The notes: a model not told the origin generated them from the letters alone. Positions 23,170 to 34,334 are shown, counted from the first letter of the stretch. The stretch: 64,000 nucleotides of DNA from Agarophyton chilense (GCA_030374765.1 JARGXX010000113.1:992001-1056000), one strand, 5' to 3'. Numbers and translations: made by a program.

Positions 23170-24311
23170 GGCAATAGTTTGCATATTTCTTGTATCACAA
23201 AAACCGGAACAGGGAACTGACATGATGATGCGGGCCTTTTTAAGGGAACTGCACGCATCGAAAGTAGTGCATTTTTAAAAAACGCGTAGGCAGTGGTTGA
23301 GCGTTGAGACCATCTTTCTAGTCACTAACTTCTGCTGCCTAGGCGCTCGCTTATATAGGAATTCATAGTTTGGTTTGATTTAATTAAATAGAAATGAATA
23401 TTACTCACATCCGCGTCGCGTAAAACCATGAACAGCCATATCGTTTGGACGCTATGGACGTCCTTTTTCGCTTTCGAAGAGTATCCAGCAAGATTTTCGT
23501 CGATTCGGAAGTTTTTTTATCTGCAGCATCTAACTTTCTGTCTGTCAGCGATTCCAAAATAAACTATGCATATGCATAAAATACAAAACATAAATTTCCG
23601 CCTGAGATTTCCTTTCTAACATTATTCTTCTTCTATATCAACATGCATGCATTGTGTGGATCCTGGAATGCGCACAGTATTCTAGAATTGCTGTAACACA
23701 CGTGGATGAAGTGCTAGCATGGTCTGCATACCCTATTTCATCGCTGGCGTCGAAAGCCAGAATGGCGCATTAGGGATAATAATCTATTTGTTATATTTTT
23801 ATTCGTTACTGTGCTTCTATGAACGCTGCTAGCAGCAATTAGAGTAACCTAGAACTACATAGTAGTAACTATCGAGTAGTAATGCGTTTTAGCTTCACTT
23901 TGGAGGTTCTAGATCTCTATAAAAAGAGCTCTGATGTCTCCGAGTTCTCCCTCTAACGACTTCAATCAAGAATTGTCACCAAAAACATCACTTTCCTTGG
24001 GCTTTGAGCCCTTCAATTTTATCAAAAGGTGTGGCGTATGCCATCTAGGGTTCAGTGAGGCAACCCCCGCTGGAAGAGCAAACCGTTTATTATAAAATAA
24101 CTCTGAGGCGTTTGCCGCAGTACAGGAAACCTATGAAGCGTTAGCCCCTGGCCGGTGCACCCCCTGTCGGCCCACAGTACCGGTCAAAGTGTCCTGGGCG
24201 TGGACGGGAGACGGCCTGTGTGTACCAACGAATCTGGGTCTTTCTAAAAAGACACCAGAGATTGAGAAGCCTGTGACGTTCATGAAGACTTGGTGGCGGT
24301 CTGGGATCTAG
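23170..24311. other. Spacer between A1 and A2, no gene recognised
   Basis: About 1.1 kb without a convincing coding region. A TATA-like CTATAAAAAGAGC at 23918-23930 could belong to a solo LTR or an old promoter, but there is no partner sequence in the window to test it. Confidence 0.5.
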
Positions 24312-24756
24312 TGTGAATGAGCGATTATAACGGTTGAGCCCTGTAAACAGCCGGGCCCTAAGGGAACTGACAAATGCCACATGTACTGGCCGACCTCAGC
24401 TGGACTTATTTAGATTATTAATTAATTTTAATTAGTGTAATAGATTATCATTACAGTGCCAGGGAGATCCTAGTGCCTCTGCAGTACTATTACTTGGCTC
24501 GAGTGACGCTTCTCCCTTAGAGTAAGGTAGGAACCGTTAGGATACTAAACAACCCCCTTTGGTATATTTGTTCCACCAATTGGTCTTCAAGCCATCGTTT
24601 CCATAACTCCAATATGTAGGACTACGCAGCAAACGCCATCCCATTTCACCAAGTACCCTGGGAGTGCCGCCGTCAATGATTCGAACGTTAGGACCCGCTC
24701 TACCACACTACCACTGGTCGAGGCCCGTACGGTGACCCACCAGTCATTGCGTTACA
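24312..24756 (+). repeat. A2 5' LTR (LTR-A family)
   Basis: It starts TGTGAATGAGCGATT and ends GCGTTACA, co-linear with the A1 LTRs though diverged, especially in the first 60 bases. Confidence 0.92.
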
Positions 24757-24759
24757 TTT

Positions 24760-24772
24760 TGGTCTCCCGAAT
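24760..24772 (+). other. A2 primer-binding site
   Basis: TGGTCTCCCGAAT follows the LTR after TTT, as in A1. Only seven bases further on, at 24780, LTR-B interrupts the leader. Confidence 0.8.
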
Positions 24773-24779
24773 TAGAATC

Positions 24780-25443
24780 TGTAGTATCCGCTCTAACGGA
24801 GAGAGCAGACACCTGCGGCAGCGTTCGGACTGCCGATGGGCGCTTGCGGCGAAGGAAAAGGGGTGGTAGAGCTAGAACACCAGCGAGCTGGAAGTGGGGT
24901 GTAAGGCCACTACTCGCCAGCGAGGGTGAACAGTGCAACTGTAAAACGTTGATGGGACGTAGGTACGAGACGGCTCGTGAAATGGTTGGGGGCTGACTAT
25001 CTATTATAGCTCGTCCAGATCTCCGGTTAAGGAATCCTAAGCGAGGAACAGAATAGTCATGATGCCCATGTTGTCTCTTTTACTTGGAGTCGGCGCTCAC
25101 CTCTCGTACACTATATACTGTGTGCTATGGTGACTGCCCAAATAATACATAAATAATACCCAGTGGTCAGCCAATTCGCCAACCCACTGTATGGGTACGG
25201 TCCCTAAAGGACTTACCTCTACAAAGGGTAGTAAAACCAGCCACGCGGATCGCCACTACATGCGCCGTTGCAAGCCACTCCACTCGTGATGCCACGTGTT
25301 CCAACAATGTACCCTGCCTCCTGGCATCCTACGCGGTGTGCCGTTTCATATCACAATGCTGGTGATATCACTCACTTATGAGTTCCAACTGCGACTTCGC
25401 GAAAAACCAGCCTTCCGGATTCCCCGACATAGTAGAATACTCG
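24780..25443 (-). repeat. LTR-B solo LTR, left copy
   Basis: In minus orientation it reads from a damaged start (CGAGTATTCTACTATG; the other copies have TGTAGTATTC) to GGATACTACA. It matches 47932-48595 and 60876-61591 over its length. The ends form a short inverted repeat, TGTAGTAT and ATACTACA. The left flank carries GAATC (24775-24779) and the right flank carries AGTTG (25444-25448); neither is duplicated on the other side of this copy. Confidence 0.9.
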
Positions 25444-25559
25444 AGTTGGTTGGAAGAGATGGGTCATCGTCATTGGTATTGACCATCGGGTCCATGGGGC
25501 TGGTTGGGTCCGCGGGAACTGCCTTAGGGGTTGTGCGGACTTGAGCGTCGACCTGAGGT

Positions 25560-26788
25560 CATAGTGATTCCGTTGGGACAGCAGACTGGGATTTTGGTGA
25601 CTCGGGGTAGCTGGGAGCTCGTGTCACCCGATCAATCGATACGGTGTTTTCTAGGCCATCAATTAGAAATGTAATGGTATGTTGATTGGCCTTAAGGTTT
25701 TTATATGGTCCCGTAGAGCGGGGTAAGAGCTTCCGCGTAGTGTTCTCGAGGTCCTCGCTGTCCCTCGGTGGCCGGTCGAGGTAAACCAGTTCTTCTTTCC
25801 CAAAGGTCGGTGTGTTCCAAACGGCCTTGTCGAAACGGACCTTGCAACGCCGTTGGGCTTTGGTCATTAAAGTTTTAGTCGAACGAATAATGCTGTTGAT
25901 GCGTCGGCGCGAGTAGCGCTTCGCCTGGATAGGGGTCATCCCTTCGGTTATGTCCTGGGGTATGATAGACTCCTGAAGCTCAACAGCTATCGGCGGCGGT
26001 GCTCTCGTCAGCGTTAGGTCAAAAGGGGTTATACCCGTGGAAGCGTGCCCTTGCGTGTTGTAGGCATAAACCAGTGGCTCAACGTAGTCATCCCAGTCCA
26101 ATTGGTGCTCCGATACGTATTGTGCCAACCGGAACCGGTTCAGAAGGGTGCGGCTAAAGCATTCGGCTTTGCCATTGGTTTGCGAGTTGTACGCCATGGT
26201 GGTCACGTGTTTGATTCCGAAGGTAGCACAAACGTGTGAGAAGATTTAAGATGTAAAATGGCTGCCGTTATCCGTAAGGAGGTAGAGTGGCATGCCATAT
26301 GGATTTACCCAGTAGAGCAAGAAGGCCGTGGCGACATCCGCGGCTGTTGTCTTCCCTAAGGGTAGGGCTCGGGTAAGCTTGGTAAAACTATCTGTTATAA
26401 CCAAGAGAAACCGTTTTCCACGGGACGACTTAGACAAAGGCCCAATTATATACATCGCGACAAATTCTATCGGACTTGCGGCGGGAAAGAGCTTCAATTT
26501 GGCCTGATGGTTCGTGCGAGACCCTCGGATTTGTGTGCACGATGTACAGTTCCGTGCGGTTTGCCATAGGTCCTGCGTCATTAGTGTCCAGTAGAAGAAC
26601 TTCCTCAGGGTCCGGTACATTCGTCGGCCTCCAGGGTGACCAGCCACGCGAGGGAAATGGGCGAAGTATAGGAATTGAGCCCTCAGAGAAGTTGGTATTA
26701 CCCGTTGGAGTGTGCCATCCAGCGGTAAGCGGCAACATAGTAGTCCGAATCGGTCATAGTCGAATAGAGATCCAGGTGTTCCTACCAA
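25560..26788 (-). pseudogene. A2 integrase (inverted segment)
   Basis: Well preserved: the zinc part shows FLYFAHFPRVAGHPGGRRMY and NCTSCTQIRG. The core shows FVAMYIIGPLSKSS (Asp replaced by Tyr), LLTDNGSHFTS then a stop at 26246, and NSQTNGKAECFSRTLLNRF with the catalytic glutamate. The tail shows GPYKNLKANQHTITFLIDGL and VSIDRVTRAPS. The frame ends TGA at 25559, and at 25444 LTR-B begins, exactly before the chromodomain, which is now 23 kb away at 48660. The first catalytic Asp is lost, so the enzyme would be dead. Confidence 0.9.
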
Positions 26789-26924
26789 TTGGGATGTTTC
26801 TTTCCAGTACTCGTCTTCGACCTGCGCCTGTAGGAGTTCCTCAATAGTTATAGGGAGGAGCTCTTTTTTTCTCCGGGGCTATCACATTAACCTGAGGTGG
26901 TGTCGAATTGGACGGCATTGTCTC

Positions 26925-28054
26925 TCAGTCCAATAGGTATATTTCGTTCTCCTTTACCCCAGGGTCATCCGATTGCACCTTACCCATAAGGTTATCCGTT
27001 TCCGTATAACCCTGAGGTCTATCATTCGTAAAGGGGGTATGAATTAGGTCGTCCAATGGAGTGTCATTAGTTCCGTCGGTAATGATTCGGGACAGGGCAT
27101 CTGCTGCCTGGTGCTTGATTCCCGGCGTATAGGTTATCTCGTAGTCATATTCTGACAGCCTCAGGCGCCACATAGCTAGGCGACTTGATGCATAGGTCAT
27201 ATTGAGTAGCCAGTGGAGTGAATCATGGTCTATCCTAATGGTAGACCTGGTTCCCTCGAGGTACGGACGGAGTGTCAATACGGACCATACGATGGCTAGA
27301 CATTCCTTTTCGGTAGTACTGCAGTTTCGCTCCACGCTGGTGAGCGTTGTGCTCCAGTATCCGATAGGTCGATAGTCCTTCGGGGACTTTTGTTTCTGTA
27401 GCAGGGCACATCCCACTTGGAGATCAAAGGCGTCTGTATCCAGGACAAAGGGCCTATTGGGTTTTAGTAAATTTAGTATAGGTGGGTTCAGCAATTTGTC
27501 CTTTAGGGTCTGAAATGCCTCGTACTGGTCGTCGGTGATGGCTTCGAAATCCAAAGTTGTTCCCTTCTTCAGCATCGCGTTGAGAGGGGCCGAGATCTTG
27601 GCGAACCCTTGAACGAACCGTCGGTAAACGTTTCACAAGCCCACGAAGGATCGTAGTTGCGTGTAGGTCCTAAGAGGCTTAGCCTGGCAAATCGCATTTG
27701 TAGTCCGTGTGGCCACCTTTAGTTTTCCCGGGAGGATGACGTGACGGAGATAGTTCACTGAGGCCTGGAAGAAAGCGCATTTGCGGAGTTTCAGTAATAC
27801 TCCAGCGTCCTGTAGGATTTTCAGCACCTTCTTCACGTGGTGAAGGTGTTCCTTCACGGTCTGTGAGAAGATTATAACGTCATCCAACTAGACCAGGGCG
27901 AACTTCCATTTGAGTCTGGACAGTATGATGTCCATTACCCGTTGGAAAGTTTTGGTGCATTCATTAAACCAAAGGGCATATGGGTAAATCGGAACAGAGC
28001 TTCATGGGTTGTCAAGGTGATCAGCGCTCTCGCATCTTCGGCCAAAGGGATTTG
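26925..28054 (-). pseudogene. A2 RT C-terminal half and RNase H (inverted segment)
   Basis: Going 5' to 3' on the minus strand: after a TAG at 28055, QIPLAEDARAL continues the palm. The active site follows as a stop plus LDDVIIFSQT at about 27893, then KLRKCAFFQASVNYLRH. RNase H has FVLDTDAFDLQVGCALLQKQ, RPIGYWSTTL, NCSTTEKECLAIVWSVL and RIDHDSLHWLL, ending GIKHQAADALSRI. The frame closes with YLLD and TGA at 26925. This copy keeps most catalytic residues but has at least three stops or shifts. Confidence 0.9.
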
Positions 28055-29022
28055 CTAATATCTGGAGTTAGCGTCTAGTGTGGTAAATAAGACAGCTTCG
28101 CGTAAGGAATCCAGACAGTCGTCCATGCGGGGTATCGGGTATGAGTCCCTCTTGGTTACTGCCTTCAGCTTCCTGTAGTCGACACAGAACCTGAAGGAGC
28201 CATCTTTCTTCGCCACGAGGACAAGGTAACTTACCCATTCGTATTGATTTGGAGGCGCCGGTTCTATGACTTGAGCTTTGCGTATCTTGTCCATCTGATC
28301 GGCGACAATTTCGCTACCCTTAAGGCCTGTACGGTATGGGTGCTGGAACTGTGGTCTAGCATCATCCTGAAGGTCAATGCGGTGTATAGTGGCTCTGATT
28401 GTTCCCAATCTACCTGACCACATGGCCTGGTATTCCCTGAGGACATCAAGTACCTGGGGTCTATAGGATTCGAATTCTGCGCCAATAGCGACCGTCCCCT
28501 CCCAAGAGTCGACATCCTCGTCGGGAGTTCGCGTCGCAATGTTATCCATTTGGGCCTCCATAATGGCCACGGGCGCGGGTAGAGTGATACCAATCACTTT
28601 ATCTTTAGGTAACCGTACGGGTTTATCTCTGAAGTTGCTGATTGTGACCAAGAAGGGCCTGTTGGGGTGGATGTCCATTACTCCATTGGCCGTTAAGGTA
28701 GGGTGCTTCAGAACCGTTTTCGGGTGTTTCTGAATCGTTACGAGACCTGAGGACTGGGAATGGACTGATACAGCTATTTGGGTCATCGCGGGTATCGTTA
28801 TGGCCTTTGACAGGCGAACCTTATTGGACTTCGTATTTTCGGAGACAACCGCTCGTTTGCGGTTTGCTTCTGGCCCTGGGGCTGAACCAGTTATGGAGAT
28901 GGAAAGAGCGCGGTAAAACGCGACTTTCCTAAGGCCTGGGTGAATGGCCTTGATGTATCGACTGATGAAAGAGGTCCCTAGGATTGCGTCTGCGCCCAAG
29001 TTAGGTCATACAAGGAACCACG
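28055..29022 (-). pseudogene. A2 protease C-terminal half and RT N-terminal half (inverted segment)
   Basis: One open frame of 315 codons. It starts in the middle of the protease (GADAILGTSFISRYIKAI), crosses the linker (HPNRPFLVTISNFRDKPVRL), and enters the RT fingers (YEWVSYLVLVAKKDGSFRF, CVDYRKLKAVTKRDSYPIP). It ends at FTTLDANSRY with a TAG where Trp is expected. Upstream at 29024 transposon T begins; the missing protease half with DTGAG lies beyond T at 45237-45448. A1 lacks part of this linker. Confidence 0.92.
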
Positions 29023-29024
29023 AG

Positions 29025-29037
29025 CCCCAGTGAACAG
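29025..29037 (+). repeat. Left terminal inverted repeat of T
   Basis: CCCCAGTGAACAG. The first eight bases are the exact reverse complement of the right end. The TSD AG is immediately outside. The next 220 bp are rich in GGCC words. Confidence 0.8.
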
Positions 29038-30027
29038 TGGTTTGGGACACAATATGGCCAATAATGGGACTTGATTAAATCCAAATTTTAATTTGCATGT
29101 TCAGAAGTGGCCGGCACAGGGCCGCCAAAGAAGTGGCATTATCTTAAAAAAATATCGATGCGTCGTAAAGAGGCCAAAAGCAGGCCAGCAGTTGACGGCC
29201 CTCCGAGAAATGGACGCAATGTAGCCCAGTGGAGATGCCTCCGGCCCTATTTCGGCAATTTATATTTGAAAATCCATTTGCAGCCATCGGGGGTCCTTTT
29301 TCTGGTAGCCCTGCCGCTCGGCTTCGAATTCTGGCCTGAAGGCGGCACTGTTTTTGTAACTAGTAAATCCGCTACAAAAAAAGCTCCTCAGAACCTTGGC
29401 CGACTGACGCCACGAGAAGAAAGGTCGTTGAGTTGTGGGTTTGATGGAATCTCATCTCCTGAATCTGTCTTTCTCGCGGTGCGTGGACCCAATGCGCGCC
29501 TGTCCCTCTCGGTTATCCCATTCCATCCATTCCAAACCTTTTCGGGCTACTTCCTTCTCTCCCGCAGCGGCACCCCCTCCCCATCCTTCTGCTCACAGCA
29601 GCGCTTCAGCTTTACCCTCACGCATCACGCCCGCTCGTTGCAACGCTTCGCCGCAAACACCGCCTCAGTGCTCTAGTGCTTCAATCCATACCACTACAAC
29701 GACAGCCTCGTCTTGCTTCTGTAGTGCTTCTACCAAAGCGCTGTCAGCCTCACGGATTGCCTCGTAGCAGAAGACGCTTCAAATTGTGTGCCGTTCGCCG
29801 CGCCGTCGCCGACGTCGCTGGGAAAGAACCATTATGTGAACATGTTGCGCGAGGTTCGCCACAAGGCACTCGGCAATGCTGTCATCACCGTGGAGGACTC
29901 CGTGTTTTGCAAAGCTGATGCGCCGCAAATCCCCTTTCATCGCGCCTTATAATGCTTCTTGCGCCATCGCAGCACACCCCAATACGGGTCATCGCTCATT
30001 GCATACCGTTTTCGCTTCAAGTCAACG
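29038..30027. other. Left part of T, no gene recognised
   Basis: A plus-strand frame of 190 codons at 29107-29676 crosses this region, but its composition is not protein-like and I do not accept it. A pyrimidine-rich stretch at 29560-29660 could be an old 5' untranslated region of the proteasome gene remnant downstream. Confidence 0.4.
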
Positions 30028-30531
30028 AACCCTCTCCACCAGTTCCTGGATGAGATTAATTCCATTGGTCCTGCTCAAATAAATAGCAGTGGCAGTGGTG
30101 GTGGGGATTCCGAAGTCCAGAGAACTAAGCTTGAGTTTCTCAATCAGTTAGACGGTTCCCAAACTACGAAGAATCTTAAGGTTCTGTTGGCCGAAAGTAG
30201 GCCCAACATTCTTGATTCAGCACTTCTACGTCCTGCAATAATTGACAGGAACATCGAATTTCCTGCCCCCAACGAGGAGACTCGGAAGCGACTCCTTAAG
30301 ATCCACTCACGGAAAATGAATCTCATGCGCGGGATTGATCTTGGAAAAGTTGTGAACAAGATGTCAGGCGTATCTGGAGCAGAAACGAAAGCTGTTTGTT
30401 CTGAAGCTGGTATGTTTGCACTTCGGAAACCTTGCCTATGCGTGCAGAGGAAAGATTTTGAACTTGCTGTATCAAAGGTAATGCGAAAAGATTGAGAGGA
30501 TAGCAAGTATTTGCGGAGGTTGTGGAAGTAA
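30028..30531 (+). pseudogene. 26S proteasome ATPase RPT6 (PSMC5)-like, C-terminal half, decayed
   Basis: RPT6 is one of six AAA+ ATPases of the proteasome base that unfold substrates. The fragment starts at the Walker B region ([12 protein letters not shown], normally MDEIDSIG). It keeps [20 protein letters not shown], a degraded second region of homology ([18 protein letters not shown], where the arginine and glycine of RPGRIDR are lost) and the C-terminal helical domain ([18 protein letters not shown]). A TGA at 30493 replaces a residue just before the family-typical tail, which ends LRRLWK and a TAA at 30529. The Walker A half is absent. It is an apparently captured, non-functional copy. 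Confidence 0.88.
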
Positions 30532-30680
30532 CCTGCTTAACTACTTAAAGTGTATCTTCGTTGTACGGAACGATCAGTACTTTACTCTCAGGCGCGATCT
30601 TCCAGTCCAAGTCATTGAGCCGACAATACATAGAAGTCCCTTTGCAGGTCGAGTGCAGTATGAAATTCATCCTGTCCAAT

Positions 30681-31181
30681 TTACATTGTGAGAGGAACGT
30701 GTTCTGCTTTGACGGCTTTCTCCAGCGGTATTATGGACGAACGATCTTTATCACGACTAAGTGCTTTTCGCATGTCTTAAGCGTCTTCATCTCCTCCATA
30801 GTAATTCATGATTGTGCGATATATGACATAGCCCATCCTTTTTTACATCGAGATGGCCAGAGAGTTTGACTTACGCACTAATAAATCGAAGAAGAAGCAG
30901 TTGTACGTCTCGTCCGATAAACTCTCAGTGAAGTTCATTAATTTCGATGCCAGTCCCAACCTACGATACTCTGGAGCTACAGTTACAGCTGATACATGTC
31001 CATGCCATTCACGAGCACGTCCTTCTGCTTTGCCAACAACGCACGCCATCATTGTTCCATCGGGTGAAGTTACAGTTTTCTAAAATTCAGGCCATCTTAG
31101 CATGTAGTGAAAATAGAAATGCAGGTTATACGTTTCGGTGAGCTCATCTAGATTGACTGGGTTTATCTGAAAAAATCGCAT
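30681..31181 (-). pseudogene. N-terminal acetyltransferase NAA20 (NatB catalytic subunit)-like, three stops
   Basis: NAA20 acetylates N-termini starting Met-Asp/Glu/Asn/Gln. The minus strand reads NPVNLDELTETYNLHFYFHY, then MMACVVGKAEGRAREWHGHV, then the acetyl-CoA loop VAPEYRRLGLASKLM (R-R-x-G-x-A), then FFFDLLVRKSNSLAISM and GYVIYRTIMNYYGG, ending SRDKDRSSIIPLEKAV. Length nearly equals the family (about 170 residues), without introns or frameshifts. Three in-frame stops (31080, 30843, 30777) interrupt it. Its 3' end faces that of the RPT6 remnant 150 bp away. The first ~10 residues are not found. Confidence 0.9.
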
Positions 31182-31929
31182 GGTCGAAGTCGGCGTGTTG
31201 ACGACATTTTCAACGGGCCCAATCACTGGCAAAAAGTTTGAAGCAACGAATGGCAAGTGAGGGAGGTATCGTCGCAAAGGTTGGTGTCAACAAGAAGAGA
31301 GATCTTGCTTGTCTCAACGTAACGCACTGGTAATTCACGCTCCTCTGGTTCTAGTTTGAATGCACGGGCTATAGAGATAGAAGGCTAGATTGCTACCTTT
31401 TAGATGAAGGGGCTATGGCACAAAACTACAGTCTAGAAGCGAGATGAGGAGAAGTGCTTCGCAGCTTGCCTGCGGCTTCTTGATGTCATACATGTACAGT
31501 ATCATACGTGTTTGGATTGTCACACCCCTTCCCTCCACTTTGACATCGAGACAAGTGTCCAGACTATACGGCGCTTAGTCCATATGCCGTGTAGAGCATG
31601 AAAAATTTTGATTCAGGCGACAGAGACCATCTTTTGGTCAGTTTCTGAAGGATTTCGTCGGGTGGAACATTTTCGAAGACAGCTGACGGTTTCGAACTTC
31701 AAGTGCTGCCGAAGTTTTCAGTTCACGAAGTGCTCACTTCCGAGTGCATCGTGTCGGCCTTGGAGATTGGCAGTTCGTGCGAAAATTCTCGTCAGTGTTT
31801 TGGAAACCAACACTTTGGCTCTCACCTACTACAGTTCTTGAGCCCAGTCAAAGTTAAAACGATCGTGTTTCTAATGGTATTCCCTGCATCTGCCAACCAC
31901 TCTCAGGAAAAGGCATCGTTGGTTCCCCA
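31182..31929. other. T interior, no gene recognised
   Basis: Sequence between the NAA20 remnant and the next open frame. It would include the NAA20 5' region. Short frames only. Confidence 0.5.
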
Positions 31930-32616
31930 GTGGAGTGCAAAATAATTCATTCTGCCGACGACGTAGCAAAAACTGTGAAGGAAATGGTGGCCATGATGAA
32001 GAACTTGGATCCTGAGGCAGTGAGGAGACTTGTCCGGGCTAGAATTGCTGCAGAAAGCGTTCGATTTGCTTTTCCGGAGGGCGACCAAATATTTGCAGAT
32101 ATGGATTGTGATGTGGATGTAATGGATGACGGTGAAAACGTTGAAGAACATGAAGTACCATTCGCTGGATCTTCTGATAAACCGCTAGAAGAAGACCCTG
32201 AGGAAGAAGAAGAGGAAGACGTTTGCTATGGTTTACTGGATAATTCTTTGTATCGCAGTCCGCAAGTTTGTATCACGAAAAACAAAGAAGAGTACGAATT
32301 TGACATTGTTTCTGATATGAATGCTGCTGGTCTAAACCTCATTGAACGCATTCGGCTTGTGAACTATATCAGAAAGCTAAAGAACGAAAATGTTCCAACT
32401 CATGATATCATAAAACGTTCTCATGCGGTGCTCTCTGAGCGAAACGAGGATATCTTGGATAAAGATTCACTCTTGATACCGGTTGTAGAAGGCTTCTTGT
32501 TGCTAACAGCTTTGGAAACCGGAGAAGAGTTTGATAACGATTCTCGTCGAGAGGCTTCAGCAGTTCGAGATGCAGTGGAGGCGTCTCTTCGAGAAGAGCA
32601 AAGTGTACCGCAATGA
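31930..32616 (+). CDS. Acidic 228-residue hypothetical protein inside T
   Basis: One of the few uninterrupted frames in the window. It begins MECKIIHSADDVAKTVKEM, has a helical N-terminal part, a very acidic middle (DPEEEEEEDVCYG), a second helical part (LNLIERIRLVNYIRKLKNEN) and a C-terminal SAVRDAVEASLREEQ that fits the pattern of a ubiquitin-interacting motif (hydrophobic-x-x-A-x-x-x-S-x-x-E). I recognise no family. It may be an exon of a captured gene or an element-encoded protein. The same strand as the RPT6 remnant; no promoter evidence. The UIM match could be chance. Confidence 0.5.
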   Translation: MECKIIHSADDVAKTVKEMVAMMKNLDPEAVRRLVRARIAAESVRFAFPEGDQIFADMDCDVDVMDDGENVEEHEVPFAGSSDKPLEEDPEEEEEEDVCYGLLDNSLYRSPQVCITKNKEEYEFDIVSDMNAAGLNLIERIRLVNYIRKLKNENVPTHDIIKRSHAVLSERNEDILDKDSLLIPVVEGFLLLTALETGEEFDNDSRREASAVRDAVEASLREEQSVPQ

Positions 32617-33902
32617 TCGACGCAGAGGTTCGGAATTGAACAGGTTCTCCATTGATGAGAGAACGAAAGGTGGGCAATTATCAACTCCTATTTCGTTTTA
32701 TCGCTACAGAGCTGATGCGGGAGACCTCGCTTCGGAACGGAGGTACATGCCTAGGTCAGCCTGGTTCAAGACCACAATGTCTGTGGTAGCAGCTTTGCGG
32801 CAATCCATTGTGCTTCTCGCGGCCAATCCAACCCAAAGTGGTGTGTGTGAGATATCGCAGACCACAACACCAGCATCGTTTTGAGTGTTTTCTGTGGGTC
32901 AGGGGCAGAAAGGCAAGTGTGCTAGATATCTTTATACCCTTGTAGACCACTTCGCAACTGGCACGTGAACTGACGGATGAAATGCAGACATTCTCTGAAA
33001 ACGCCTTGAAGGAAGACCTGACCTTTTTCTGGAAGGATTTAACGGCATCCTGAGCGCTGGGAATCCTGAGCGCTGGGAATCCTTCGCGCACTCTTCGAAT
33101 CAAATCGGAGCGGCTTTGGACTTCTTGTTCTCGCTGATGATTGTTTCCGTATATCAAGCGCTCAAAGAAACTGGGGCTATTCTGTCATCTCTACAACACG
33201 AGGAGGTCAATCGCAATATGTACAATTTGTACCTGCGTAAGATAACGTGATGTCCTCCTAGTGATTCTTCACACAGCGAGTGTGACTCAAGTTATCATCC
33301 ATGGGATAAGAGGGCTACCGTTTGGAACGAAGAGGATGCCGTTCAGTCCGCAATTACTGACATGTCCACAACAATAGAGAAAAAACCGCGCTTGTCGCGT
33401 GATGCAACCTAACCACCTCCACTCATCGTCTGTGCTTCAGTCCTTATCAGATATATGCACAAGAGCATCTTTACTCCACAACACTCCTCAGGCATTGATA
33501 ATATCTGACTCCCTTCGCTGCCATACCATTAACCCTTTACGTTTCTTTGTTCACACCAATTCTACTCATTCGTTTGACTCCTTGGGATCGCCATCAGACT
33601 CCTTCCGTACCACAAGCCTTGCAACTTCGCTAATTGAGAAATGCTTGACAAACAAAGAAGGATTTCTCCCACTTTGTCAAATAGGAGTTCTTCTTGACAA
33701 GACAATTCTTGGTTTGTTTGCGGACTCCCGACCATATCTTGGAGCCCCCCACGGTCTGCAGCAACTTTCGAAGTTTTCGAGCGCATCAAGAAGGACTTTA
33801 ATCGCAATTGCAGCCTCAGCTACCGGTAGGAATGTTGAATGCTCTCGTTTTCCTCCAACTCTACTGGGAGAATTACAACGGTCGCAGAAGGTAAGCTGAT
33901 CG
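32617..33902. other. T interior, degraded coding-like sequence
   Basis: Several short plus-strand readings look protein-like but change frame, for example LARELTDEMQTFSENALKED near 32960 and a 50-codon Ser/Asp-rich piece at 33260-33412 ending SRDAT. They may belong to one disrupted gene. No family recognised. Confidence 0.3.
33047..33078 (+). repeat. 16-bp tandem duplication
   Basis: ATCCTGAGCGCTGGGA occurs twice head to tail. A local replication slip; no function inferred. Confidence 0.8.
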
Positions 33903-34334
33903 AGGAATCCCAGTCACAAGTCGTCTTCACGTTCGGCTTCATTTGGTTCTGATGAACAGATGAGCCAGTTCTCGAGCAAAAGAAAGGTGCAAAACGGCAG
34001 TAAGATCTATGCAGACCGCAGTCGATACGTCTAGTCATGTTCAAGTGCCCCGAACCTGAATAAAGACGAGCAAGTAGGTTTCTTATTCGACCAGAACTCC
34101 AGACAACTTGCTCAATTTCTGGCAGCGAAAGAGAGGCTACGAGACCGTATGGCTCTTGCGTCTGCAGAAATGCACACCTTGGGATCTCTTGTGGATGGAA
34201 CAAAAAGCCAGTTCGAAATGGAGCTGCAACAAGTACAGAAGCACCAGGGAGCTTATTCCCACGAATCCAAGCAGGACGAAACTGTCAAGATTCTAAAGTC
34301 TGCATCTGAGGAAAAGAAGCAGTCACAGAAGTGA
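33903..34334 (+). pseudogene. Coiled-coil-like hypothetical coding remnant in T
   Basis: A single frame runs about 140 codons with one internal TAG near 34032. It is Ser-rich at first (HKSSSRSASFGSDEQMSQF), then helical and charged: NSRQLAQFLAAKERLRDRM, SQFEMELQQVQKHQG, ending EEKKQSQK and a TGA. The heptad-like pattern suggests a coiled coil. I cannot assign a family. It may be the C-terminal part of a captured host gene, since transposases rarely end this way. Confidence 0.4.

Noticed and set aside
29025-29037. T as a canonical CACTA element.
   Set aside because: Both ends begin CCCC and the duplication is 2 bp; only the transposase supports that superfamily.
29107-29676. 190-codon plus-strand frame at the left end of T.
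   Set aside because: Its composition follows base bias, it starts near the transposon end and it resembles nothing known.
30853-31083. Plus-strand frames over the NAA20 remnant.
   Set aside because: They are the complement of a clearly recognised minus-strand gene.
30681-31181. Two NAA20 stops (30843, 30777) fall at positions that are Tyr in the family, hinting at a code in which TAA means Tyr.
   Set aside because: The third stop is not at a Tyr, and elsewhere stops replace Trp, Glu, Gln, Ser, Leu, Arg and Cys. Ordinary decay explains it.
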